Source of the DNA: F23-D06 sp963603365 | GTDB taxonomy: Bacteria; Bacteroidota; Bacteroidia; Bacteroidales; WCHB1-69 | NCBI GenBank assembly: GCA_963603365.1 | Contig: CAVCMI010000022.1 | Location: 46,901-110,900, forward strand | Length of the DNA: 64,000 bases | Reading direction: 5' to 3' | In this document: in pieces, positions 1 to 7,689 of the stretch | Numbering within the stretch: the stretch's first letter is position 1 | How the letters are laid out: every line of letters begins with the position of its first letter | Translations under genes and position numbers: made by a program | Notes under the pieces: model-generated | The model's database searches: none | Told to the model about the DNA's origin: nothing | Seen by the model: the letters and a program-made list of their open reading frames with translations, nothing else

Positions 1-81
1 GAGGAAATAGTCGGGGCTATAGAGCATTACATTGAAGATGTCAAAAACTGCAGTTTCCCGAATGAATCCGAGCAGTACTGA
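1..81 (+). CDS. panB: 3-methyl-2-oxobutanoate hydroxymethyltransferase, C-terminal end (partial)
   Basis: Only the last 26 codons are in the window, ending with TGA at 79-81. The peptide ends in a helix followed by an acidic tail of the type ...YIEDVK...FPNESEQY, which resembles my recollection of the C-terminus of Bacteroidales PanB, the ketopantoate hydroxymethyltransferase of pantothenate synthesis. The catalytic barrel lies outside the window, so the assignment rests on the tail alone and should be confirmed with upstream sequence. The pseudouridine synthase starts 8 bp after its stop, suggesting cotranscription. Confidence 0.55.
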   Translation, partial: EEIVGAIEHYIEDVKNCSFPNESEQY

Positions 82-88
82 ACAGGCA

Positions 89-796
89 ATGCGCCTTTTG
101 GAAGGGCGTGTGCTTCATGAAGACAACCATCTGCTGATATTGAACAAGAGAGCGGGCGAGATTGTTCAAGGCGACAAGTCAGGAGACGAGCCGCTTTTGG
201 AACTTGCACGTAGTTATATACGTGAAACGTGTCACAAGAATGGGAATGTGTTTTGTGGTCTTGTGCATCGTATTGACAGGCCGGTGAGCGGCGCAGTTGT
301 TTTTGCCAGAACTTCAAAGGCTCTGTCGAGAATGAACGAACTGGTGAAACAACGCCGCATCAGCAAAGTGTATTGGGCTATAGTGGAGGGTGTCCCGGCT
401 GCCGAAGAGGCTACGCTGGTGCATTATGTGCAAAAAAACGAGCGGACAAACAAAAGTTACGTGTCCGAAACAGAGAAACCGGGTTGGCAACGTGCCGAAC
501 TGAGATATTTACTGATTGGAACGTCAGAGCGTTACAGTCTTCTTGAGGTTGAATTGCATACAGGACGGCATCATCAAATCAGAGCGCAACTTGCCGCTAT
601 GGGCAACCCTATCAAAGGAGATGTCAAGTATGGCGCACGACGCGCTTGCGAAGACGGGTCAATAATGCTTCACGCCCGTTCCCTCCGGTTTGAGCATCCG
701 GTCTCTCATCAGGTTGTTACAGTCTTTGCAGAGCCCTTCAATCCACTGTTCAGAAAAATAGGCGGATTGGATGAGCAGGTTTCCATTTGCGAATAG
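89..796 (+). CDS. RluA-family 23S/tRNA pseudouridine synthase
   Basis: Converts uridine to pseudouridine in structured RNA; the target position cannot be told from sequence. The catalytic motif HRIDRPVSG, with the nucleophilic Asp, lies near residue 63 and the family motif HTGRHHQIRAQL near residue 165. The 235 residues make up the catalytic core without an S4 domain, as in short RluA-type enzymes. The open frame continues upstream to a TTG at 32 and ATGs at 38 and 62, but that extension overlaps the coding end of panB in another frame. The ATG at 89 gives a family-like N-terminus (MRLLEGRVLHEDNHLLILNK) and clears the upstream stop by 8 bp, so it was chosen. Confidence 0.9.
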   Translation: MRLLEGRVLHEDNHLLILNKRAGEIVQGDKSGDEPLLELARSYIRETCHKNGNVFCGLVHRIDRPVSGAVVFARTSKALSRMNELVKQRRISKVYWAIVEGVPAAEEATLVHYVQKNERTNKSYVSETEKPGWQRAELRYLLIGTSERYSLLEVELHTGRHHQIRAQLAAMGNPIKGDVKYGARRACEDGSIMLHARSLRFEHPVSHQVVTVFAEPFNPLFRKIGGLDEQVSICE

Positions 797-811
797 ATTA
801 CCGGGCGATAA

Positions 812-1744
812 TCAGAGTTTTTTCAGGTCTTTGATTCGGTAACTGCCGAATTTTGTTCTCTTGATGGCTGGATTGTAAAAGATCTCATCCGATTGAATCT
901 GTTTTTTGCCCAAAACATACTCCGCAATGAAATTGTCAATCAGACAGAACTCCTTTGGATAGATCCCGGCTACCTCATGCGCAAGTCCTTTGTATCTGCG
1001 GATATGGAAAGGGTAGCCGTATTTGCTGAAACGTTTGGCCAAAGCGTTGCTGCCGAACATGCCTTGATTGAAAACGCGAATCTGCTTGTAGGGCACGAGA
1101 CGGTCTTCCATGCCATGGCATAACAGGGTAGGGGCCGGCGGCTGAACGCGGTACTTGACTTTGCCTTTACGCGACAAAATGCTGCCCGAAAAGGAGATGA
1201 CTCCGGCATAGCGGAAAGAGTCGGGGAGAAGCTCTGTGCCGTGAATCCGGTTGCCGAGAAAATAGTCGGCCTGCAACACTGTGATGGCTCCGGCACTGCT
1301 GCCGAGTGTTACGATGGAGTTCGGATTGACTTGGAAGTCAGAACGGAACTGCAGATTCTCAAGGATAAAGCCAGTGGCTGAAATCAGGTCTTCACCCGCC
1401 ATGTCAACGGCATTCTTGAACTTTTCTAATCCGGAAATCAAGGTGTAGTTCTTGAACCCTTTCAGACCGAGCCGGTAGTCTATGGCAATGACGACCCACC
1501 CTTTGTCGTTGTAATACTGCTGCAGTTTCGTGATTTGATGGTCGTCGCGCGCCCCGGACACAAAGCCGCCCCCGAAAACGAAAACCATACAGCTGTGTTC
1601 TGCATTTTGTCGTTGTGGCACATATACGTCCATCATGAGATGGTTGGTGTCTTTTACGGCATATTCAAAAGTAAGCTTCTGCTGCGGATAGGCAGCGCCG
1701 GCAGTCAATAAGCATAGTAGGGAGATGAGTAGTGTTCTGTTCAT
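812..1744 (-). CDS. Secreted alpha/beta-hydrolase (esterase/lipase-like)
   Basis: A 310-residue protein with an N-terminal signal peptide (hydrophobic stretch residues 4-18, cleavage likely before QQKL). An alpha/beta-hydrolase fold is indicated by an oxyanion-type FGGGF near residue 57, the nucleophile elbow GSSAG with Ser150, an Asp in HGMEDRLVP and a His in LAHEV, in the usual order. It resembles carboxylesterase/acyl-esterase proteins of the periplasm or outer surface; substrate unknown. The pattern is compatible with a carbohydrate or lipid esterase but nothing in the neighbourhood decides it. It ends 15 bp from the convergent pseudouridine synthase, and the tRNA-Ser gene lies just upstream. 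Confidence 0.8.
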   Translation of the reverse strand: MNRTLLISLLCLLTAGAAYPQQKLTFEYAVKDTNHLMMDVYVPQRQNAEHSCMVFVFGGGFVSGARDDHQITKLQQYYNDKGWVVIAIDYRLGLKGFKNYTLISGLEKFKNAVDMAGEDLISATGFILENLQFRSDFQVNPNSIVTLGSSAGAITVLQADYFLGNRIHGTELLPDSFRYAGVISFSGSILSRKGKVKYRVQPPAPTLLCHGMEDRLVPYKQIRVFNQGMFGSNALAKRFSKYGYPFHIRRYKGLAHEVAGIYPKEFCLIDNFIAEYVLGKKQIQSDEIFYNPAIKRTKFGSYRIKDLKKL

Positions 1745-1768
1745 CTAACTGATTCTAAACAGATTAAG

Positions 1769-1855
1769 CGGAAAGTGAGGGATTCGAACCCCCGGAAGTT
1801 GTGACACTTCGGCGGTTTTCGAAACCGCTGCCTTCAGCCACTCGGCCAACTTTCC
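1769..1855 (-). tRNA. tRNA-Ser(CGA)
   Basis: An 87-nt cloverleaf with a 7-bp acceptor stem (GGAAAGT with ACTTTCC), an anticodon stem GCGGT/ACCGC enclosing loop TTCGAAA (anticodon CGA, reads UCG), the long variable arm expected of tRNA-Ser, and a TTCGAAT T-loop. The CCA end is not encoded. It has its own upstream promoter box. Confidence 0.96.
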
Positions 1856-1880
1856 GTAGAGCCATTTTCAATAGCGGCTG

Positions 1881-1888
1881 CAAAAATA
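1881..1888 (-). promoter_or_regulatory. Promoter -7 box of tRNA-Ser
   Basis: TATTTTTG on the minus strand matches the Bacteroidota TAnnTTTG -7 element and lies 25 bp before the tRNA 5' end. Confidence 0.7.
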
Positions 1889-1909
1889 CAAAAAAATATC
1901 GTGCGTCCG

Positions 1910-2629
1910 TCATTTTTGTGCAACATACATGATGCAGGTCCCGAATGTGAATTTGCGGAAATAGACGGAAGTGAATCCGATACGGCGCAATAACGGAACA
2001 ATGGTGTCTTCTTTTGGGAATCTGATGATGGATTCGGGCAGGTACCGATAGGCCTTTCCGTTTCCGGAGATGACTTTGCCGATGATTGGCAGCATCAAGC
2101 GCGCATAAAGCCGGAAGCATTTCGCAAGGAATGCTTGGTCTGGATACGACAGTTCCAATATGACCATAATGCCTCCCTTTTTCACCACACGGTGCATTTC
2201 TGCAAGTCCGCTCTCTAAATGTTCGAAGTTCCGGATGCCGAAAGCTGCGCTGACTCTGTCGAATCTATCATCCGCAAAGTCGAGCGCCTCGCAGTTGCCT
2301 TGACGGAAGAGGATGTTTCCTTTGGCTTTTTTGCGTGCCACTTCGAGCATTTTCTCCGACAGGTCAATGCCTGTCATATTGCTTCCTGCCGGGGCTTTCC
2401 GGGCGGCGGCAATGGCAAAATCGCCTGTGCCCGTGGCAATGTCAAGCATTTCTACCGGTGTTGCTGTCTTTGTCAATATGCGTACGGCACGAGCCCTCCA
2501 AATGCGGTCTGTGCCGAAAGAGAGCAGATGGTTCAGCAAATCATAATGTGGCGCAATGTCGTCAAACAGTGCTTTGATTATTCTTCCGGAGGGCATGGCA
2601 TCAGGCGATAATGTAGGGAAGTCCGGCAA
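1910..2629 (-). CDS. menG: Demethylmenaquinone methyltransferase
   Basis: SAM-dependent C-methylation of demethylmenaquinone, the last step of menaquinone synthesis. The 239-residue protein has the UbiE/MenG signature: FDDIAPHYDLLNHLLSFG near residues 22-39, the SAM site DIATGTGDF near residue 64, IDLSEKML, and the AAFGIRNF segment. The preceding gene is menA, the enzyme immediately before it in the pathway. The start at 2629 overlaps the end of menA by 29 bp; an internal ATG at 2596 would remove the overlap and still leave 10 residues before FDDIAP, so the start is uncertain. Last protein gene of the minus-strand unit that begins at the hemerythrin gene. Confidence 0.93.
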   Translation of the reverse strand: MPDFPTLSPDAMPSGRIIKALFDDIAPHYDLLNHLLSFGTDRIWRARAVRILTKTATPVEMLDIATGTGDFAIAAARKAPAGSNMTGIDLSEKMLEVARKKAKGNILFRQGNCEALDFADDRFDRVSAAFGIRNFEHLESGLAEMHRVVKKGGIMVILELSYPDQAFLAKCFRLYARLMLPIIGKVISGNGKAYRYLPESIIRFPKEDTIVPLLRRIGFTSVYFRKFTFGTCIMYVAQK

Positions 2630-3530
2630 GCAGCGCGAACAGGAATGTTGATATCACCAGCATCGGCAGGTATTTGTCGAGTTGTTCCCCCGACTGTGTC
2701 CAAACACCTGCAAGATGTTTAGCAAATAACGGAATGGTAAGCAGATAGACCAGATTCCAGCCTGAACGGTAATCGAGTGCCGTAAAGATGAGCAAACAAG
2801 CCCATCCGGCTGAAATGAGCACACTGTGGTAGATGCGTGCGTTCTTTTCGCCGATGCGGATCGGAATGGTAGCACGGATGCCTGTGTCGGAACGCATGTC
2901 CCTGATGTTGTTTACGTTAAGCACGCCAACGCTGAAGAAGCCGATGCTTGCGGCCGGCAGGACAAGTGTCCACGAACCGATGCGGTGCGCCAGCACAAAG
3001 TAACCGCCTAACACCGAAACCAAACCGAAGAAGATGAAGACGAACAGGTCGCCAAGCCCCCGATGTCCGTAGGGTTTTTCCCCTAAGGTATAATGGAGCG
3101 CTGCCCAGATGGCGCCGAGTCCGGTCAGCAGCAGGGCTATGGCTTTTGGGGTCAGCAGCGTGCCAAAGGAACTCCAGACTAAAAGTGTCCCGAAAAGGCA
3201 ACAGGCTATGGTGGCGGATGCAATCAGTTTCCGGAATGTCGGCACGCTGATGCCGCCTTGGGCAAGGCTGTAGGTCGGACCTTCGCGCCTTTCGTTGTCA
3301 GTGCCGTGCAGAAAGTCGCCGAGTTCATTCGAGAGGTTGCTCAGGATCTGCAGGGACATGGTGGTGAGCAGCAGGTAGACGACGGTTGCAGCACCGGCTG
3401 TGCTGTCCTTGTATGCCAGCGCACTGCCGAGCAGCACACCTGACAGGGACAGCGGCAACGTTCGTAAACGCATTGAGTGCGTAACTTTTTTTATGAACTG
3501 GGAAAAAGGTATGGTGTCAGTCTCTTTCAT
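2601..3530 (-). CDS. menA: 1,4-dihydroxy-2-naphthoate polyprenyltransferase
   Basis: Integral membrane UbiA-type prenyltransferase that attaches the polyprenyl side chain to dihydroxynaphthoate in menaquinone synthesis. The two Asp-rich prenyl-diphosphate motifs are visible: NELGDF..GTDNERREGP near residues 68-85 and NNIRDMRSDTG near residue 205. About eight to nine hydrophobic segments span 309 residues, the usual length. It lies 48 bp downstream of the FecCD permease and overlaps menG, so menA-menG form the distal part of an operon starting with the hemerythrin gene. Confidence 0.93.
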   Translation of the reverse strand: MKETDTIPFSQFIKKVTHSMRLRTLPLSLSGVLLGSALAYKDSTAGAATVVYLLLTTMSLQILSNLSNELGDFLHGTDNERREGPTYSLAQGGISVPTFRKLIASATIACCLFGTLLVWSSFGTLLTPKAIALLLTGLGAIWAALHYTLGEKPYGHRGLGDLFVFIFFGLVSVLGGYFVLAHRIGSWTLVLPAASIGFFSVGVLNVNNIRDMRSDTGIRATIPIRIGEKNARIYHSVLISAGWACLLIFTALDYRSGWNLVYLLTIPLFAKHLAGVWTQSGEQLDKYLPMLVISTFLFALLAGLPYIIA

Positions 3531-3578
3531 CTGTGAGATAGTGTAAGGATCGTTTGGGGTCGGATGTGGAACAAAAGG

Positions 3579-4598
3579 CTATATTTTGGCTTTCCTGAGC
3601 AGCAGGAAAATGAAATAGGGAGCGCCGGCAAGAGCCGTGATGCTGCCTGCCGGCAACTCGGATGGTGCAGCCAAGGTGCGGGCAAGGGTGTCGGCAATGA
3701 GCAGGAAAAAGGCGCCGATGAAAAGCGAGTATGTGAAAATACGGCGGTTGTCGCTGCCGAAAACCAGTCGGGTGATGTGCGGCACTATCAGCCCGACGAA
3801 TCCGATTACTCCGCAAAAAGAGACAACCACGGCTGTAAGTACCGAGGAGGCAATGAGGGTGACGTAGGTGGCATGTTGCGCATTTACCCCAAGCGTGCGT
3901 GCGGCATCGTTTTCCAATTGTATGATGTTCAGGTCTTTGGCATAGTAAAAGAGCATTAGTGCAACTATCGTGAGGGTGATGAAGATGCAGACGGCGTCCG
4001 TCCAGGTGGCAGAGGCTACACTTCCCATAGTCCAGAAAAAAATCTTCTGCATTTCTTGTCGGTTGATGACCATCAGGAGTGTGATGACGGCCGAGATGAG
4101 AAAGTTGAGCGCGATGCCGACGAGCAGTAGGGTCTGTGTGGAATGGCGGCGTTGCATTGCAGATATGCCCATAATCAGAAACAGGGTGAGAAGCGCGGTG
4201 GCTAAAGCCGGCAAGGTTACACCGAAAACGAGCGTGTCAAGGCCTAAAAGGAAGGCGGCGGCGGCGCCTAATGATGCCCCCGACGATATGCCCAGCATAT
4301 AGGGGTCGCAGACGGGATTCCGGAATATGCTTTGGAAAACGCAGCCGCAAAGAGCCAGCGAGGCGCCGGCCAGCAGGCTCACCACGATGCGCGGCAGCCG
4401 CAATTGCCACAATATGGTGTTGTAGAAAACTTGGTCAGCACCGACAGCACTTTGCATGCCGACCTTCTGCAGGATTCCGGCCATGACCGCTTTTGCCGGA
4501 ATGTGTACGGCTCCGATGAAAAGGCATCCGGCTGCGGTCAGCAACAGCAGAGCCCCGAAAAGGAAAGGAAGGAAGACATGTCGGCAACCTTTCCTCAT
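3579..4598 (-). CDS. FecCD-family iron/heme/cobalamin ABC transporter permease (orphan)
   Basis: A 339-residue inner-membrane permease of the BtuC/FecCD family. Visible marks are the RLPRIVVSLLAGASLALCG helix, the cytoplasmic coupling region FRNPVCDPYMLGISSGASLGAA, and the late GLIVPHITRL segment, with about nine to ten membrane segments in total. Such permeases work with an ATPase and a periplasmic binding protein, but neither partner is encoded next to it or elsewhere in this window. Its start overlaps the end of the LuxR-type regulator by 4 bp (ATGA), so the two are translationally coupled. The substrate is likely iron-siderophore, heme or cobalamin by family; not decidable here. Confidence 0.88.
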   Translation of the reverse strand: MRKGCRHVFLPFLFGALLLLTAAGCLFIGAVHIPAKAVMAGILQKVGMQSAVGADQVFYNTILWQLRLPRIVVSLLAGASLALCGCVFQSIFRNPVCDPYMLGISSGASLGAAAAFLLGLDTLVFGVTLPALATALLTLFLIMGISAMQRRHSTQTLLLVGIALNFLISAVITLLMVINRQEMQKIFFWTMGSVASATWTDAVCIFITLTIVALMLFYYAKDLNIIQLENDAARTLGVNAQHATYVTLIASSVLTAVVVSFCGVIGFVGLIVPHITRLVFGSDNRRIFTYSLFIGAFFLLIADTLARTLAAPSELPAGSITALAGAPYFIFLLLRKAKI

Positions 4599-5188
4599 AT
4601 TATGTCATTTTCTTCTATAAGATTGTTCAAAATGGCATAAACAGTGAGCGCGGAGATGGACTTGATGCCTGTTTTCTTCATGATGTTCTTTCGGTGCGTG
4701 AGGACGGTGTGTACTGAAATGTTGAGCAATTCGGCGATTTCAGTGCTTTTGCGGCCTTTCACGAGGTTGATGAGGATCTCGCGTTCCCGTTCTGAAAGCT
4801 GCGACGGGTCGGTCTCTTCATGCTCGGGATGGCTGGCCGTTAAAACGTCGTTCAACTTTGTCCGAATATGCTTGAGGTCATCGGTGATTTCGATTGTCCC
4901 ATTGAACTGTTTGAGATGCAACGATTCGAAAAAGGCGTATACCAAGGCAATGATCTTCATGTCTGGCAGTTCCTCAAAGATGCCGCGCACATTGCCAAGC
5001 TTGTTGTAATCAAGCATGACCGGATTGATGATGAGGATGTCCGGGGCAATGGCGTGTACACGCGCCAAGATGGTCTTGGCAAAGTCGGTTTTCAGCACGA
5101 TTTCATACTCGGGCATATTCTGGAGCATAGCGCAGAGACCTTCCAGCACGATGGGGGACGGGTCAGCAATGATAATTCTATATTTCAT
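4595..5188 (-). CDS. LuxR/NarL-type regulator with degenerate receiver domain
   Basis: A 197-residue protein with an N-terminal receiver-like domain (about 1-120) and a C-terminal LuxR helix-turn-helix (about 133-190: LSEREREILINLVKG..TEIAELLNIS..TVLTHRKNI). The receiver starts like a response regulator (RIIIADPSPIVLEG), but the phospho-acceptor Asp at the end of strand 3 is Asn55 (DILIIN where DxxLLD is usual), and only one of the two N-terminal acidic residues remains (Ala8-Asp9). Phosphorylation is therefore unlikely and control may run through protein contacts. No sensor kinase is adjacent. It overlaps the hemerythrin gene by 11 bp upstream and the FecCD gene by 4 bp downstream, suggesting it acts with the hemerythrin protein. 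Confidence 0.88.
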   Translation of the reverse strand: MKYRIIIADPSPIVLEGLCAMLQNMPEYEIVLKTDFAKTILARVHAIAPDILIINPVMLDYNKLGNVRGIFEELPDMKIIALVYAFFESLHLKQFNGTIEITDDLKHIRTKLNDVLTASHPEHEETDPSQLSEREREILINLVKGRKSTEIAELLNISVHTVLTHRKNIMKKTGIKSISALTVYAILNNLIEENDII

Positions 5189-5891
5189 TGTTCTCCAGTG
5201 TCTTGATGTATGGGATGAGGATTTTTTCTTCTAATATGGCATGCTTTTCGATGTCGTCAGACAGCGAGAAGATGTCGATAAGCATGAAGATGCGCTCCCT
5301 TTGGGCTACGTCGGCCGGGATGTATTTGATTAACAGATTGGTGAAATCCCGAAGTTTGTCTTCAATGTTGTCATGTTGCCGGTCAAAGTCGGCTACGCTG
5401 AATTTCTTTCTCCGGGGCTTCCGCTTGTCCCGGAGATCCTGTATGTACGGGAATATCACCTCTTCTTCGTGCTGAAAGTGACAAACGACCTCTTTCTTGT
5501 ACTCTTCAAAGAATTTCAGGATGGTAGTCCGGTATTTCTCGTTCCAGCCTTGCATGACATCGTGCAGGTGATGCTCGATGTGGGGAAATTCGTTTTCGGT
5601 GTAGTCGTTGTGGGAGGCCTTGAGGTACTGAATGAAGTCGTCTATGTTGCAGTTCTGCAGTTCTTCGCGCTCGGGCATATAGTCGTCTTGCGTGTAGGCG
5701 TTGCAGATCAGCAGGAAGAGCGGCAGCGATACCCCATTGTCTTCGCAAACCTGCTTGACGGTTTTCTCCCCGAATCCAAGTGAGATTCCCATCCTCGGCA
5801 GCAGGATGATCAGGTTGTTGTAAATAGCCAAAACGTCTGCCATTTTCATCTTGGACGTTATGAAGGTATAGTTGCTGGTGCGTTGTTGCAT
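5178..5891 (-). CDS. Hemerythrin HHE-domain protein, RIC/YtfE-like
   Basis: A 237-residue protein. Residues about 20-70 resemble the ScdA_N region of RIC (repair of iron centres) proteins, with GISLGFGEKTVKQVCEDNG where the family has a GID..CCGG..SL.EAC pattern; the Cys pair is missing. The rest is an HHE four-helix bundle with His/Glu di-iron ligands in HIEHHLHD, HFQHEEEVIFP, DRQHDNIED and KHAILEEKILIP. RIC proteins respond to nitric oxide and oxidative damage; a sensing or iron-donor role is inferred. The frame extends to a TTG at 5924, but a promoter box lies at 5913-5920, inside that extension, so the ATG at 5891 was chosen. First gene of the unit leading to menG. Confidence 0.85.
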   Translation of the reverse strand: MQQRTSNYTFITSKMKMADVLAIYNNLIILLPRMGISLGFGEKTVKQVCEDNGVSLPLFLLICNAYTQDDYMPEREELQNCNIDDFIQYLKASHNDYTENEFPHIEHHLHDVMQGWNEKYRTTILKFFEEYKKEVVCHFQHEEEVIFPYIQDLRDKRKPRRKKFSVADFDRQHDNIEDKLRDFTNLLIKYIPADVAQRERIFMLIDIFSLSDDIEKHAILEEKILIPYIKTLENNEI

Positions 5892-5912
5892 GGTGGATAT
5901 CTTTAAAGCGTG

Positions 5913-5920
5913 CAAAGATA
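5913..5920 (-). promoter_or_regulatory. Promoter -7 box of the hemerythrin-regulator-fecCD-menA-menG unit
   Basis: TATCTTTG (TAnnTTTG type) 21 bp upstream of the ATG at 5891; it rules out the longer TTG start. Confidence 0.75.
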
Positions 5921-5977
5921 ACAAAAATGTTCACGGCTGTTCTGACATGATGCGCTGGCAAACAGATGACATAAACA

Positions 5978-6011
5978 CAAAAAACGGATTGGAAATGATG
6001 TCCAACCCGTT
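5978..6011 (-). terminator. Intrinsic terminator after the DUF2807 gene
   Basis: An 11-bp stem with one mismatch (AACGGGTTGGA pairing with TCCAATCCGTT) is followed on the minus strand by a run of six T. It lies 90 bp past the stop of the DUF2807 gene and just upstream of the hemerythrin promoter, separating the two units. Confidence 0.75.
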
Positions 6012-6102
6012 ATAGATGTTTACACAACGGAAAAAACCTTGTTTCCCTTGCTTCAATGAATTATTGCAGACGCTTCCAATAGTTCGGCGAAAATATTCCG
6101 TA

Positions 6103-7068
6103 TCAGTTCACTCTTGACACGGAAGCGGAACGGGTGACTTCACGCAGCTCCACATTTGCATTTTGCGACGCCTTGTATTTGACGGTTGATGCTCCCGTGG
6201 CTTCCATCACCAGCGACTTGTTTGCGTTTATGCGGACGCGAGATGTGCCGGATGCGGAAACACTTGCATAGTCAGCCTCAATGTCCATGGCATCTACCTT
6301 GCAGGCTCCCGAAGATTCGACTTTGAGTGAGTTTGCGGTCCCCTTGAGCTTTAACGAAGCCGCTCCTGCAGCGTCAATTTCGGCTTTGTTGTATTTGCCG
6401 GAACAATTGGCATTGCTGGCGCCTGCAGCGTCGATTTCCAGTTCTTTTGCATCGAACATCAATTCAGCTTTTGACGACCCGGATAATTCAACCTCCGCCT
6501 CGTCGAAACTGCCCGAAAGGCTGATTTTGGCCGCTCCGCTGATTTTGGCTTCCAGTTTTTCTGCCTTGATGCTGAGATCGCCGATTTTGCTGCTCCCGGA
6601 TATATGAATGTCGAACTCCTTGTGCCCAAGGTTGAATTCGTCGGTGCAGTAGAAAGCCGTTAACCCAGACATTTCGAGGCTTTGAAGCATCGGCATCGCG
6701 ATTTCGGCTTTTACCTGTTTGCCGCTCAAGTTGCTCAACAATTTGGACGGAAGGTTGTCTTTCCAGCCGATTATGAGGATTCCGTTTTTGACGGAAACCT
6801 CAAGGTATTTGTCTAAATTTTCGGGCAAGGTGATTTCAACTTTGTAATTGTTCGATCTGACGAGTTGAACCGTCACAGCACCGCCTACTGAAATACCGTC
6901 AAAGTCGGTATAGTGGAAGTTCCGGGTCACAGTTTCCGGATTGTCGGGCATGATTCTTTCAGACACCGGTTCGTGCAAGGTTTTTGCCACGCAAGATTGT
7001 ACGGACGTTGCCATAATGACAGTTGCCAGTAAGAACAAAGATAGGTTTGCTTTAATGCTGTTCTTCAT
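6103..7068 (-). CDS. Head-GIN (DUF2807) domain lipoprotein
   Basis: A 321-residue putative lipoprotein with signal peptide and lipobox VQSC (Cys26). Residues about 50-300 match the DUF2807 putative adhesin domain of Bacteroidota: a beginning FDGISVGGAVTVQL, then a solenoid of at least eight turns marked by SGSSK, SGAAK, SGSSK, AGASN, AGAAS, SGACK, SGTSR and TGAST, spaced 18-20 residues apart. This spacing suggests a right-handed beta-helix. Function in this family is not established; an envelope role or ligand binding is inferred. Its start overlaps the stop of the upstream acyltransferase gene by 4 bp, implying coupled translation. Confidence 0.85.
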   Translation of the reverse strand: MKNSIKANLSLFLLATVIMATSVQSCVAKTLHEPVSERIMPDNPETVTRNFHYTDFDGISVGGAVTVQLVRSNNYKVEITLPENLDKYLEVSVKNGILIIGWKDNLPSKLLSNLSGKQVKAEIAMPMLQSLEMSGLTAFYCTDEFNLGHKEFDIHISGSSKIGDLSIKAEKLEAKISGAAKISLSGSFDEAEVELSGSSKAELMFDAKELEIDAAGASNANCSGKYNKAEIDAAGAASLKLKGTANSLKVESSGACKVDAMDIEADYASVSASGTSRVRINANKSLVMEATGASTVKYKASQNANVELREVTRSASVSRVN

Positions 7069-7685
7069 AATTCTTTTATTATATTTTTTTCGTTTGATAA
7101 GTCAGTAGTGGTGTTGACATTCGGGATCGGACGGTTCTCGAGGTTGAAATGGCCCTTGTGCAGCCCTCTCATTCCATAATAGTACTGTTCAATTTCGGCC
7201 AGGTCTTTTTCATAATTACCGGTAGGGAAGAAAACTTTCCCGATGCCGAGTGTGCGCGACTTATAGTCGATGTGGCTTAAGCAAATGGGCACTTCTGCTT
7301 TTTGTGCAATCTGATAGAATCCGCGTTTCCATTTTTCTACCCGTTTGCGTGTCCCCTCAGGGCAGATGATGAAGGCGATTTCTTCACGTTCTTGGATCAG
7401 GCTGACGGCAAAATCAGTGAAACGGAGCGATCGATTGCGGTCAACGGGTACGCAGCCCATCCGGTAAAGGTAGCGTTTGAAGGGGAATACGAAAAATTCC
7501 TTTTTGATGACGATGGCTCCTTTTGCGTGCATATACTCCAGCATCCAGTGCCCTAAAAAGAAGTCGAGGACAGAGGTGTGCGGAGCCAGAATCATGACGC
7601 ATTTCTTTACCGGTGCCGGTTGGAATCCCACAGGCTTGAAACGGAAAAGCCTCAACAGAAAAAGATAGAAGTTTTTGCCTTTCAT
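7065..7685 (-). CDS. PlsC-like 1-acyl-glycerol-phosphate acyltransferase
   Basis: A 206-residue acyltransferase with the catalytic HxxxxD motif (HTSVLD near residues 36-41) and the PEGTR substrate-binding motif near residue 110. The family transfers acyl groups from acyl-ACP or acyl-CoA to lysophosphatidic acid or related acceptors at the inner membrane. It is shorter than typical PlsC and has only a weak N-terminal hydrophobic stretch, so the acceptor might instead be a lipid other than lysophosphatidate. Four bases overlap the DUF2807 gene and 4 bp separate it from the LD-carboxypeptidase upstream: all belong to one envelope-related operon. Confidence 0.87.
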   Translation of the reverse strand: MKGKNFYLFLLRLFRFKPVGFQPAPVKKCVMILAPHTSVLDFFLGHWMLEYMHAKGAIVIKKEFFVFPFKRYLYRMGCVPVDRNRSLRFTDFAVSLIQEREEIAFIICPEGTRKRVEKWKRGFYQIAQKAEVPICLSHIDYKSRTLGIGKVFFPTGNYEKDLAEIEQYYYGMRGLHKGHFNLENRPIPNVNTTTDLSNEKNIIKEL

Positions 7686-7689
7686 GATG

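Noticed and set aside
32..88. Longer TTG or ATG starts (32, 38, 62) for the pseudouridine synthase.
   Set aside because: These would translate the panB coding end in a second frame; the extra residues do not resemble the family.
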